From NCBI GenBank assembly GCA_965229785.1, contig CBDDJS010000001.1, positions 4,774,001-4,838,000 on the forward strand: 64,000 nucleotides of DNA, given 5' to 3'. The stretch comes from JAWPMT01 sp965229785. GTDB lineage: Bacteria > Bacteroidota > Bacteroidia > Cytophagales > Cyclobacteriaceae. Made by a program: the position numbers and the translations under genes. Within the stretch, counting starts at the first letter, position 1, and the number at the start of each line of letters is the position of its first letter. A model generated the notes under the pieces. It had not been told where the DNA came from, made no database searches, and saw only the letters and a program-made list of their open reading frames with translations. This document shows, in pieces, positions 36,819 through 45,128 of the stretch.

Positions 36819-36920
36819 TTACAGGGCAGTTTATTTATTCCTGTTTCAGGTGTACAACCGGGCTATGAAGCATAGGAACAATAAGCCGTAGGACTGGTTA
36901 GTAAAATGTAAAATGCCTCG

Positions 36921-38975
36921 TCACAGGAGATTTTCTTGTTCAATTTTTTGTCGGATCCCCTTATGATTGTACCAAAACTTAGCTTCAATCTTCTCAACAA
37001 TTGATTCGTATTTCGAGTGGCTCCTCAAAAGCAAGATGATGGGATCTTCCCTCAACATGCGTACTGACCAGTAATCAACTTTTTCCTGACCCAGGAATTC
37101 ATTTAAGGCCTGTATTCCTGCATCTACCTCTCCGATGATCGCATAATACGATGCTAAATACAGGTTTTTATAAATGGAGCCATCCTGTAACGCAAATTGG
37201 TGAAAACGATTGATGCATTTTGAGGCCTCTTTTTCGTTCGAACTTTTTCGCAAAACGTAACCTATTTTCCCGTACTCCGAATTGAAGAAGTCTAATTCAA
37301 AATCTTTCTTTAATGCCAGGAATCTTGAATAATAGTGATTCGCCGATGCATAGTCTTTCATGAGGTAACAGATATTTCCAAGTCCGCTAAGCAGGTCTAA
37401 TCGTAGAGAATCCTTGCGATGCGTTTTGATGAGCGAATTTCTAGCTTCCAGATACTTGTTATTCCTGGCTAGATTAATCTGTGCCGCTACATATTGCGCA
37501 TAAAGGTCATCGGGATCATACCCAAGAGATAAATTGATGTGATGTTGGGCCTCCTCAAGAAAACCGGCCTGGGTCAGGGCTTCTGCAATATGCAGATGAA
37601 TGGAACTATTGGTCGTTGAGTCCTCGATGGCCACTTCAATCTTTGAACCCCTCAGCGCAAACAGGACATACTTTTCCGTATCTCTTAAGAACCGGCTGTA
37701 AATAACAGACAGGTAAAGAATCGCCCTGGTGGAATTGGGATTTACCTCATAGGCTCTCTCGAAGTACTCAGCCGCTCTTTGATGCTGTGCATCATGCATA
37801 TAGAACAGACCTTTAGCGATAAGGCTGTGATCCAGTTCTGAATCGAAAAACAAGGCTCTATCTGAATACCAATTAATGGAATCTCCAAACTTTTTAGGGT
37901 TCTGCCACCTGTCCAGGAAAAAAAAACAGCTTGCTATATAGGCATAAGAATGCGCAAATTCAGGATCTTCCTGAATAGACTGTTTGAATAGCTTAATAGC
38001 TTCCTCAAAATAATCCAGAGACCAATTGTTTACCAGGTCTAAGCCTCGCATATACAAATCATATGCTTTCAAATTGTCAGTGGGGATCTTCCTAATCAAT
38101 TTCTCCTCTTCCGGAGTGATCAATACCGCTGCTTCCCTGGCTATATCTTTGGCAACTTCAATTTGAAGCGCGAAAATATCAAGTGCAGATCTCTCATACA
38201 TTTCTGACCATAAGTGATCGTCTTTTTTCGCCTCAATCAACTGTACCGTCAGCATAAGTTGGTTGCCTACTTTTTGACCACTTCCTTCGATGATATAACT
38301 GACGTCCAGCTCATCAGCAATCTCGGTGGCAGATTTTGGACTTTCCCGATACGTCTCAACGGAGCTCCTGCTCACAACTCTCAAATCTTCAATTTTTTGA
38401 AGGTTATTCAGAATAGCCTCCATCAAGCCATTGATGATATATACATTCGCCGAATCATTGCTGTCATTAATAAATGGCAGAACTGCTATGGATTTTTCAG
38501 GAACCGTCGTAGCATTTGTTCTGGAGACCGAATAGAAACCAAAAACAGACAGTAAGGTTATAGTAACCATCAGGGCCGAAATACCCAATTTCCTTACCAG
38601 TAGATCTTTATGCTTAGCCTTGCCTTTTCTAATGGAATTTTTCTTCACCTCTTCACCTGGTGAATATCCAAATTCATCCTTGTAGCATTTAATGAAATAC
38701 GACAGGCTACTAAATCCTACCTTATAACATACCTCGGAAACATTGTAAGAATCTGTTTGGAGAAATTGTTGTGCATGATTCAGCCGGACTTGCCTGATTA
38801 ACACACTCACAGAAAGATCAGTGAGTTTTTGAACCCTCCTCAACAAATTAGACCTGCTCATTCCCACACTTTCAGATAGTTCTGAAACGCCAAAATCTTC
38901 GTCGCTCAAATTTTCTTCAATGATGGAAACTACTTTATCAAGAAAATCACTCTCTACGTTTTGATAGGAAGGCAT
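36921..38975 (-). CDS. Membrane AraC-type regulator with TolB-like and TPR sensor region
   Basis: 684 residues. An AraC double HTH occupies the N-terminus (about 12-108: FGVSELSESVGMSRSNLLRRV, VCYKVGFSSLSYFIKCYKDEFGYSP). A membrane helix follows at 129-150, then an extracytoplasmic TolB/FlgO-like domain (160-275, KSIAVLPFINDS) and about eight TPR-type repeats (290-650). HTH inside and sensor outside resembles ToxR/CadC one-component regulators, but with an AraC-type DNA-binding head. The type recurs in Bacteroidota, usually without assigned targets. A 347-bp gap precedes it; the neighbouring lipoprotein and enzyme genes are candidate targets. Confidence 0.87.
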   Translation of the reverse strand: MPSYQNVESDFLDKVVSIIEENLSDEDFGVSELSESVGMSRSNLLRRVQKLTDLSVSVLIRQVRLNHAQQFLQTDSYNVSEVCYKVGFSSLSYFIKCYKDEFGYSPGEEVKKNSIRKGKAKHKDLLVRKLGISALMVTITLLSVFGFYSVSRTNATTVPEKSIAVLPFINDSNDSANVYIINGLMEAILNNLQKIEDLRVVSRSSVETYRESPKSATEIADELDVSYIIEGSGQKVGNQLMLTVQLIEAKKDDHLWSEMYERSALDIFALQIEVAKDIAREAAVLITPEEEKLIRKIPTDNLKAYDLYMRGLDLVNNWSLDYFEEAIKLFKQSIQEDPEFAHSYAYIASCFFFLDRWQNPKKFGDSINWYSDRALFFDSELDHSLIAKGLFYMHDAQHQRAAEYFERAYEVNPNSTRAILYLSVIYSRFLRDTEKYVLFALRGSKIEVAIEDSTTNSSIHLHIAEALTQAGFLEEAQHHINLSLGYDPDDLYAQYVAAQINLARNNKYLEARNSLIKTHRKDSLRLDLLSGLGNICYLMKDYASANHYYSRFLALKKDFELDFFNSEYGKIGYVLRKSSNEKEASKCINRFHQFALQDGSIYKNLYLASYYAIIGEVDAGIQALNEFLGQEKVDYWSVRMLREDPIILLLRSHSKYESIVEKIEAKFWYNHKGIRQKIEQENLL

Positions 38976-39322
38976 TCAAGGGCTTATTATTAACTTTCAC
39001 CTATGTATTACGCGCAATTATGTACTTAACCTGGTGAAATCATTGGGTTTGCATCATAATTTACACGAATACGTCATGATCTGAATCATTTGATGTTAAC
39101 TCAAGGTTTTTGAGTCATTCGTAACATCATTTACAAGATATCCATGTCACCTTTATTTTCCACTATTCCGATTACCGACGACAAAAGGAAAATGATAGTA
39201 AAAAAGTGCGTTGTATTCATCATCCGGGCTTAACCCATCAAGCCGGGATTAATGGTTAGCATCAGGGAAATCTGCAAAGAAACTTGCAATAATGATCTTG
39301 ATCATGATTGGGAATTGATAGG
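38976..39322. other. Intergenic region upstream of the AraC-TPR regulator
   Basis: 347 bp without a convincing gene. It must contain the minus-strand promoter of the regulator, but no TAnnTTTG match is visible. A weak inverted repeat (ATGATC-TT-GATCAT, 39292-39305) lies near the far end, just past the upstream gene's stop. Confidence 0.55.
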
Positions 39323-40411
39323 CTATTTGTTGGGATGAACACTAGACTTTGAGATACCCGTTCTTCGTCCGAGGGAATCATAAGAAAAATGCATCACGTA
39401 GCAATCTTGAATAGGGTGTAATCTCGGCACCCGATTTAAACCGAAGTACTCAATAGACTCCAAATCCCCACTTGCATTCATTCTATAAAGGGTTTCATGA
39501 ATTTTGAAATTGTTCTCAGTTGGCTGTGCAGTTGAATCGAAATACCTCTCACTGATTGAATCAGTCAAACCTAGCCTCCTGTTCTTCCAATATTTTTCGT
39601 ACTTCCAGGAAGCATATCCATAATCACTTTGACGGTACGCCTTTCTTTCAACGGATTGGCCTTTATCATCAAAAAACTTCCATTCAAGTTCATTACCAAA
39701 TTCGTCAAAGTCAAAAACTACCCTGGCATATCCGGCACTATCACTCATCGTCAATTGATCCATTTCGTCAACATTTTCAATGGTGTGCAAATGCGTTAAT
39801 TTGTCCCAGGTAATTTTTGAACGATAGAACGGGAAATATTCTGTCAGTAGATTGGGTTCACCATTCCCTTTGAACTGCGTTTGAATAAATGATCTTGCGC
39901 CATTTTGGACCCAGTAGAAGTCTGTCGTTCCCAGCGCCGTTTCAGTCGCCTGTCCGATCGTATCCAACATGGACAAAGACAACTTATTCCCGCTATTGTC
40001 GAGTTGAAATTGTTCAATATGAATCGGACCACCCATATAATAGTGTCTCCACATATGACTCTTGTCACCAAGCGTGTTGAAATAAGACCTTTCCAGGGTG
40101 TTTCCGGAGTAGTTATATTTCACTTGATGTGTCCGGAAATAGCTTTCATTACTTTTTACGCGCTTTTTGTAAAAGGAAATTGCTTTGATTCTCTGAGCCT
40201 CATACAAAACCCGGTAGTGATTCAATGAAATTGCTTCCTCGTAAGATATTTCTCCTCTGGGTTTATACTTGAAATATGGAGAAATGATCCCGGTCAAATG
40301 AGTGAAATATCTTATATCCTGTCGGTCCGCTCCTTCATTACATCCCAACAAACTAAGCGAGAAGCCTAACAAAATCAGCTTTACCAACTGAGTGAACATA
40401 AGCCTGATCAT
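39323..40411 (-). CDS. Unknown lipoprotein with RHS/MORN-like repeats
   Basis: 362 residues. Lipoprotein signal ending LSLLGC with Cys24. The mature part has loosely repeated 20-25-residue units ending in tyrosine-rich strands with Gly turns (VVFDFDEFGNELEWKFFDDK, MHFSYDSLGRRTGIS), reminiscent of RHS/YD or MORN-type repeats, though no unit is canonical. No toxin tip or enzyme motif is seen. It follows the 59-residue protein gene by 32 bp on the same strand, suggesting one unit with the DoxX-VOC gene. Not recognised as a named family. Confidence 0.72.
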   Translation of the reverse strand: MIRLMFTQLVKLILLGFSLSLLGCNEGADRQDIRYFTHLTGIISPYFKYKPRGEISYEEAISLNHYRVLYEAQRIKAISFYKKRVKSNESYFRTHQVKYNYSGNTLERSYFNTLGDKSHMWRHYYMGGPIHIEQFQLDNSGNKLSLSMLDTIGQATETALGTTDFYWVQNGARSFIQTQFKGNGEPNLLTEYFPFYRSKITWDKLTHLHTIENVDEMDQLTMSDSAGYARVVFDFDEFGNELEWKFFDDKGQSVERKAYRQSDYGYASWKYEKYWKNRRLGLTDSISERYFDSTAQPTENNFKIHETLYRMNASGDLESIEYFGLNRVPRLHPIQDCYVMHFSYDSLGRRTGISKSSVHPNK

Positions 40412-40443
40412 TTGGAAATGAATGCTATTTATTGTGGGCCTTG

Positions 40444-40623
40444 TTACCCTTTCTTATCTGAGGAAAGTAAGACAGAAAGTAGTCTTCCCAGAAATACACC
40501 GAAAAGGATCAGAAGGGCAGTGTCCATAAAGTCCACACTCATAGATTCATATCTGGTAAACAGGAATGAACCGATGACCATTAATAAAATGAGAGGTACT
40601 CGAATTGCTCTTTTGGTAATCAT
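40444..40623 (-). CDS. Small 59-residue membrane protein
   Basis: ATG at 40623, TAA at 40444-40446. The sequence has a basic start (MITKRAIRVP) and two hydrophobic segments, LILLMVIGSFLF (residues 11-22) and ALLILFGVFLGRLLSVLL (36-53), ending in SSDKKG. The gene fills the gap between the DoxX-VOC gene (17 bp upstream) and the lipoprotein gene (32 bp downstream), all on the minus strand, which supports its being real. Likely a two-helix inner-membrane protein; function unknown. Confidence 0.6.
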   Translation of the reverse strand: MITKRAIRVPLILLMVIGSFLFTRYESMSVDFMDTALLILFGVFLGRLLSVLLSSDKKG

Positions 40624-40640
40624 GAATGTTTTTTTTAATG

Positions 40641-41408
40641 TTATTGCCTGACGCTTTCGTAAAATGTGATTCCCGTCATAAACGGATCATAGAAAGCGAA
40701 TTCTTTAGTATTCCACAGGGTTTTTTCCACGGACTTACCTTCTTTGGTGACCTTTTTCTCACTCAACTCCTGAAACAAAACCTCAATGTTCTTGACCGGG
40801 AACTTCAGCATAGGCATGGTAATACCGTTCAGGCTGTCAAACAGTTGAAAGTGAAGACACGCCTCGCCCCTTCTCAGTACCACATAATCTAGCGGTCCCT
40901 GCTGATATTCACTGGAATCGTACGTGTTTTCAAAACCTAGTTTGTCCGTATAGAAATCGATGGCTTTCTCAATATCGTCTACCGGAATTACTGGTGTCAC
41001 TCCTCTCATTTCCAACTTTGGAGCCAACTCCGAGGTAGGATCCTCAACGCCGTTTTGCTTCAACTTCCTATCGATAAAATAAATACCGGCAGCAAAAAGG
41101 ATTATCACAGCATTTCCAATCATATATAATGCTTCGTTGTTCAGCAGGTGAACTCCTGCCGCCACGATCATCATAAGTCCCAACCCCACGCTACCGTAGT
41201 TCCTTTTTCCTACCAAAAAAAGAAGTGAAATTGCCAACTCGTATAGTGCAATGGGATACATTAGCCAGTAGGGAAACCCCCAGTTAGCCGCGTTTAGTCT
41301 TTGTGCCTCACTTCCGGAAAACTTACCGTACGCAGAGGATACAAGAATGATTACCACCAGGGTTATCAAAACCCACATACCGATTTTTAGTAATGTTATT
41401 CTTTTCAT
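40641..41408 (-). CDS. DoxX-like membrane domain fused to a glyoxalase/VOC domain
   Basis: 255 residues. The first 115 residues have four membrane helices with DoxX-type sequence (VSSAYGKFSGSEAQRLN, WLMYPIALYELAISLLFL). After a charged linker, residues 133-255 form a VOC (glyoxalase/bleomycin-resistance) domain: VTPVIPVDDIEKAIDFYTDKLGF, LDYVVLRRGEACLHFQLFD and FAFYDPFMTGITFYE. The likely metal ligands of VOC enzymes are only partly evident (His in CLHFQL, Glu in TFYES). A fused membrane DoxX-VOC is unusual; it could tether a small-molecule-binding or detoxifying domain to the membrane. Upstream of the 59-residue gene. Confidence 0.82.
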   Translation of the reverse strand: MKRITLLKIGMWVLITLVVIILVSSAYGKFSGSEAQRLNAANWGFPYWLMYPIALYELAISLLFLVGKRNYGSVGLGLMMIVAAGVHLLNNEALYMIGNAVIILFAAGIYFIDRKLKQNGVEDPTSELAPKLEMRGVTPVIPVDDIEKAIDFYTDKLGFENTYDSSEYQQGPLDYVVLRRGEACLHFQLFDSLNGITMPMLKFPVKNIEVLFQELSEKKVTKEGKSVEKTLWNTKEFAFYDPFMTGITFYESVRQ

Positions 41409-41494
41409 GTTGAAGACTCGCTTAGTAGACTTTTATAAAACACATAGTGATACATCTCCCATTTTCACCGTGATTAAACTGATTACCCGAAAGG

Positions 41495-42649
41495 TTATTG
41501 ATCGCTCAATATTTCCGCCATTTCCAGTGTTAGTTTTCTTAAATTCAATGGGGCAACATTTGACAGGATCACTATCGAAATGTTGTTGTTGATCATAGCA
41601 ATGTTGGCTCTGTATCCTTCCACTGCTCCCAGGTGTGAAATGATGTTTAACCCGGACCCGTACCGAGGATCATTTATCCACCACCCCAGGCCATAATTGG
41701 AATGACTGGAAGCCGTAAACATCAATTCTGTAGCACGACTCGATAAAAGTTCACTCCCATTTACAGCAATAAGCCAACGGTGAAGGTCTTCAACCGTTGA
41801 ATAAACGCCACCCGAGGTGTATTCCCAACTTCTATCTCTGTAGGTTGGTTTAATGAAGTCAATTGTATGATGCGCACTATCGATCCGGAACCGATAGGAA
41901 TCAGCCAAATGTCTCAAAACAGTCTTGTTTCCGGCGAAACCCGTATTTTTCAAATCAAGTGGATTGACTACTCTTTTTTTAAGATTAGTCTCAAAGGGAA
42001 GGCCTGATATTCCTTCAAGAATGAGGCCCAGAAGAACGTAATTCAGGCTATTGTACTGAAAGTCCGATCCAGCTTCGAATGACATCTCTGCCTTATTCAT
42101 TCGATCTGACAGGAAGGAGCGTATTTCATGAGACTCAGCAGTTTGTTTCCAAAGCACATTTACAACTGAATCTATGCTCATCAGGTGGCCATATTGGGGT
42201 AGGCCACTGGTATGAGACAGTAAATGTTCTACTGTTACTTTTTCGGAACCACTGATTTTAATTCCCTCAATAACATCGATCAATCGCGTCGTTAAGCTCA
42301 ACTTCCCTTCGTCGACCAATTGCATGATCAGGAAGCTTGTAAATGTTTTGGTGACTGATCCGATGATGAATTTTGTATCTATTGCGTTTTTGACCTTCCA
42401 ACTCAAATTCGCATAACCATAGGCTTTCTTGAAAAGAACTTGCTCCGATTTGGCTGCAAGAACCACGCCATTGAAGTTACTTCCCATGTGATGCTTATGC
42501 CCATGCAAATGGTACATAGAAATAAGCGAGTCCAATTTCTTCGCAATGTCTTCATTTTTAGGATCTGTACTCGCGGACCCTAAACACAATAGTATCACTG
42601 ACATAGAAAGAAACATTAACTTCAATACCCTGGGTCTATCCAAAATCAA
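41495..42649 (-). CDS. Secreted serine hydrolase, beta-lactamase fold
   Basis: 384 residues from TTG at 42649, which overlaps the preceding stop (TTGA) and gives a basic signal-peptide start; ATG at 42616 is the alternative. Catalytic Ser-x-x-Lys is SVTK at 98-101. The second box reads YNSLNY rather than the usual YSN, so the tyrosine is kept but the Asn is displaced by Ser. The third box is HLGAVEGYR. Otherwise a typical class C-like hydrolase of unknown substrate. It is translationally coupled to the RidA-LRR gene and so probably works with it outside the cytoplasm. Confidence 0.85.
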   Translation of the reverse strand: MILDRPRVLKLMFLSMSVILLCLGSASTDPKNEDIAKKLDSLISMYHLHGHKHHMGSNFNGVVLAAKSEQVLFKKAYGYANLSWKVKNAIDTKFIIGSVTKTFTSFLIMQLVDEGKLSLTTRLIDVIEGIKISGSEKVTVEHLLSHTSGLPQYGHLMSIDSVVNVLWKQTAESHEIRSFLSDRMNKAEMSFEAGSDFQYNSLNYVLLGLILEGISGLPFETNLKKRVVNPLDLKNTGFAGNKTVLRHLADSYRFRIDSAHHTIDFIKPTYRDRSWEYTSGGVYSTVEDLHRWLIAVNGSELLSSRATELMFTASSHSNYGLGWWINDPRYGSGLNIISHLGAVEGYRANIAMINNNISIVILSNVAPLNLRKLTLEMAEILSDQ

Positions 42650-44049
42650 TAAAGGATTTTCAGCGATGGTTTATTCTCTTTGAACTTCCTTATTTCTGAT
42701 TCAGCAAGTGGGTTCTGCCTTACAACCAGGTATTGGAGTTTCTCCAGGTCTTCCAGGTTTTCTGGCAATGATTTAAGATCATTATTACTCAGACTAAGGA
42801 ATCTCAGATTCGGAAGCTCTTTCATGCTCCGAGGTAATTTCTTAAAGGTTAATTCAGGATTGTTATCTAGAGATAGAGATTCCAACTGAGCGCATTTTAA
42901 CAGCGATCCAGGAAGGTCGCTTAAGGAATTCCCATTAAGATTTACCGATTTGAGTTTTGGTAAATTCTCAATACCTATGAGCGAGCGAATGTTATTTCCG
43001 GCCAACCATAGGTTCTCGAGACGTTCAAATGATCTTTGATTGAAATCGAGCTGCGGAATACCATTACCCCCAAAACCTAAATGTTGGAGGTTATTCAGTT
43101 CGTCAAGCAAATCAAGGGCTTGGTTTACATCTAATTGAGGATTTTGCCCAAGCCATACCTGCTCCAGGGGCTTCAATTTTACCAGGTTTTCCGGAAGCCG
43201 TTGCAATCCATTACCCATGATCGCCAAAATTGCCAGGCTCTCCAGGTTTGACAATTGATCAAAAACCTTTGCATAGTTCAGGTTTGGGTTCCCATTTAAA
43301 TTTATCTCCTTAAGCCCTGTAAGCTTTAAAATATTGGACGGTAAAGTAGTAAGGTGCAGATTTGGAGCTCCAAGGTGATCAAGGTTGAGTTGCTGTAATC
43401 GCCTTAGCTTTCCTATCTTCTCAGAGACTGACTTAATTCCGGTATTGCTAAGATTCAGACGCTGCAAATTTGGCAAGTCGAAGACCTCATTTGGAATCTC
43501 ATCTAATTGACTCCCGGATAAATCCAAAACGAATACCGAGTCCTCGCTACCATAAGTCGATTCAATTGACTTATAAATTACCGCCGCTTTTAGTTCCGCG
43601 GGAGTCAAGGGTTTAGCAGCTAAATCAACGATGGCTAAAGCCTCCGTTTCTACTTTCATTCCTGGAAGCGCCAAACCATCTACGCCAACCATGGTTATCG
43701 CCGGCATTTGCCCAATCCCAAAGATTTCCTTCCTGGCCTGAGCAATCAATGCTAATTGACTGTCGTCATATTCAGCGATGTAGATCGTCATCCTTACCAC
43801 GTCTGAAAAGGAAGCTCCACAATCCTCCAATTGTGAACGAACTCTCCTGAAGGAACTCCTATATTGTTCTTCCATCGTATCTCCCGATCCCACCTGCCCG
43901 GCGATAAATAGCGTTTGGACATTGCCATTGGTCAGGGAAACCACATTACTGAATCCAGGAGTAGGGTTCACGTATTGTTTGGCAAGTTTTTGCGCCTTAA
44001 CCTGGGTTAGCAAAAAGAGCGAGCAAATCAATAGGGTCATCTTCATCAT
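42646..44049 (-). CDS. Exported RidA-like domain fused to leucine-rich repeats
   Basis: 467 residues. Signal peptide (MKMTLLICSLFLLTQVKAQ), then a RidA/YjgF-like domain (21-145: TLFIAGQVGSGD, RMTIYIAEYDD). In RidA enzymes the sequence PAR supplies the catalytic Arg that hydrolyses reactive imines; here it is PAI at 116-118, so classical activity is unlikely. Residues about 170-465 are 11-12 leucine-rich repeats (LPNLQRLNLSNTGIKSV, LPKLKSVNLNGNSLSDLP). RidA is normally a small cytoplasmic trimer, so an exported RidA-LRR fusion is unusual. It overlaps the serine hydrolase gene by 4 bp. Role unknown; a ligand- or protein-binding scaffold is likely. Confidence 0.88.
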   Translation of the reverse strand: MMKMTLLICSLFLLTQVKAQKLAKQYVNPTPGFSNVVSLTNGNVQTLFIAGQVGSGDTMEEQYRSSFRRVRSQLEDCGASFSDVVRMTIYIAEYDDSQLALIAQARKEIFGIGQMPAITMVGVDGLALPGMKVETEALAIVDLAAKPLTPAELKAAVIYKSIESTYGSEDSVFVLDLSGSQLDEIPNEVFDLPNLQRLNLSNTGIKSVSEKIGKLRRLQQLNLDHLGAPNLHLTTLPSNILKLTGLKEINLNGNPNLNYAKVFDQLSNLESLAILAIMGNGLQRLPENLVKLKPLEQVWLGQNPQLDVNQALDLLDELNNLQHLGFGGNGIPQLDFNQRSFERLENLWLAGNNIRSLIGIENLPKLKSVNLNGNSLSDLPGSLLKCAQLESLSLDNNPELTFKKLPRSMKELPNLRFLSLSNNDLKSLPENLEDLEKLQYLVVRQNPLAESEIRKFKENKPSLKILY

Positions 44050-44747
44050 TCACAAAATTTTAGCTGTGCTTACCGGGCACCATTTCCTTGTTTAGGTGGC
44101 AATCCGCTTCAGGATAAAAACTCCATTGACAGACCTGGGTAATGTTCATTTATCGCTAATATTCCTCGTCTTAGCGTTCGTACAAAGATTGGTCAGGGGC
44201 GTGCGTCAGTGTCAACAGTTATGCGGCGATAACTGTAAAATATGACCAAGAGATAGCAACTTATGACGCATGGTTACCGTCTGAGAGCAAAAATTGATTG
44301 TTGACCGGCTTACGTCGAGGGATCGCTGAGTTGGAGTACAGAGAAAGTTTGGTAGGACTTACATCTTCTTTAATAAAATTCAGAAGTCACCATATCAATT
44401 AGTACGACAAAAATTATCACCAAACTCCTTCAAATTCAAACCACATCCTTCCCTGCAGGCTCCCAAGAAACGTGGATCAAGCGGTAAATCTGGGGAGGAA
44501 TATAATTTCTCCATTGATCCAAAGAGATTGAGTTAATCAGTTATTCCGTTTTTCTGCTTTTAAAATGGTGATTTCTTGGTTCTAGTGAACCACTTTGTGC
44601 GGATTACTCTAGAGGGGTAGCATAATACCTCTAAAATGAAATTTCACTATTTAAGGATGGTCCTCAGAAACACTGCTTGACCCACGAAACATTCAACTAT
44701 CTAATGCTTCAATCAGAAATTTCGGATCAATTAAGGGGTCAGGAAAC
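44050..44747. other. Intergenic region between RidA-LRR gene and tRNA-Ser terminator
   Basis: About 700 bp with no frame that looks coding. It should hold the minus-strand promoter of the RidA-LRR operon; no exact TAnnTTTG was found near the start codon. The inverted repeat at 44215-44236 is its only clear structure. Confidence 0.55.
44215..44236. promoter_or_regulatory. 8-bp inverted repeat upstream of the RidA-LRR operon
   Basis: ACAGTTAT (44215-44222) and ATAACTGT (44229-44236) are exact reverse complements around GCGGCG. It lies 166 bp upstream of the RidA-LRR start. It may be an operator or an RNA hairpin; no T tract follows, so a terminator is unlikely. Confidence 0.35.
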
Positions 44748-44782
44748 AAAAAACCCTTCATACGTGCAGTATGAAGGGTTTT
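44748..44782 (-). terminator. Rho-independent terminator of tRNA-Ser
   Basis: CCCTTCATAC and GTATGAAGGG form a perfect 10-bp stem around GTGCA, extended by A-T pairs, with six T on the minus strand. It lies 24 bp beyond the 3' end of the tRNA. Confidence 0.88.
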
Positions 44783-44805
44783 GATTGATTTTGCTTTCTT
44801 AAAAG

Positions 44806-44890
44806 CAGAGGAGGAGGGATTCGAACCCCCGGTACCTCTCGGCACAACGGTTTTCAAGACCGCCGCATTCGACCACTCTGCCACTCCTCT
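44806..44890 (-). tRNA. tRNA-Ser (UGA)
   Basis: 85 nt on the minus strand. The acceptor stem AGAGGAG (5', from 44890) pairs with CTCCTCT, with discriminator G at 44806. The anticodon loop CTTGAAA gives anticodon UGA, reading UCA. The long variable arm expected for a class II serine tRNA is present (around GTGCCGAGAGGTAC), and the T loop is GGTTCGAATCC. CCA is not encoded. A promoter at 45018-45047 and a terminator at 44748-44782 flank it, and a degenerate 5' half-copy lies between promoter and gene. Confidence 0.96.
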
Positions 44891-44997
44891 GTGATCTTTT
44901 GCGTTTAGAGTAACTACTTTACTCTCGATTTTTAGATTGAGGCGGGGCCGCCGCATTTGACGCGTCCGGCTAGGACACTCTGCCACTCCTCTGTGAT
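44874..44997. repeat. 22-bp direct repeat of the tRNA-Ser 5' end
   Basis: The same 22 bases (CACTCTGCCACTCCTCTGTG plus AT) occur at 44874-44895 and 44976-44997, 102 bp apart. The first copy covers the 5' end of tRNA-Ser and five bases of leader; the second belongs to the half-copy upstream. Confidence 0.85.
44948..44992 (-). pseudogene. Degenerate 5' half of tRNA-Ser
   Basis: Read on the minus strand from 44992, this repeats the acceptor 5' strand and D-stem start of tRNA-Ser (AGAGGAGTGGCAGAGTG). A 14-base insert follows, then the D-arm end and anticodon 5' strand (GTCAAATGCGGCGG). No anticodon, variable arm, T arm or 3' acceptor strand follows, so it cannot be a tRNA. It lies within the leader between the promoter and the intact gene and is probably the relic of a tandem duplication. 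Confidence 0.75.
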
Positions 44998-45017
44998 GCG
45001 ATCCAAAAATCGGATCG

Positions 45018-45047
45018 CAAAACTAGTGATTTTATTATATTAACCAA
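45018..45047 (-). promoter_or_regulatory. Bacteroidota promoter of tRNA-Ser
   Basis: On the minus strand TTG (45045-45047), 19 bp, then TAGTTTTG (45018-45025) match the consensus exactly. Transcription would start near 45013, inside a hairpin (TGCGATCC/GGATCGCA, 44997-45019), pass through the half-copy and then reach the intact tRNA. Confidence 0.78.
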
Positions 45048-45076
45048 CAATAGGTACGACTTTTTACCCGCCAGAC

Positions 45077-45106
45077 ATAAAAAAAGGGTGCCATTCGACA
45101 CCCTTT
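45077..45106 (-). terminator. Rho-independent terminator of the SGNH hydrolase gene
   Basis: AAAGGGTG (45083-45090) and CACCCTTT (45099-45106) form an 8-bp stem with an eight-base loop, with a T run on the minus strand, 22 bp beyond the stop codon at 45129. Confidence 0.8.
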
Positions 45107-45128
45107 ATAATTCTTGTTTTAGGTCGTT

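Noticed and set aside
31388..44805. Genomic island integrated at tRNA-Ser
   Set aside because: The block looks accessory and ends near a tRNA, but there is no integrase, no copy of the tRNA 3' end at the far side, and the partial tRNA copy is a 5' half on the wrong side.
44948..44992. A second functional tRNA gene
   Set aside because: It has no anticodon loop, T arm or 3' acceptor strand, and a 14-base insert breaks the D arm.
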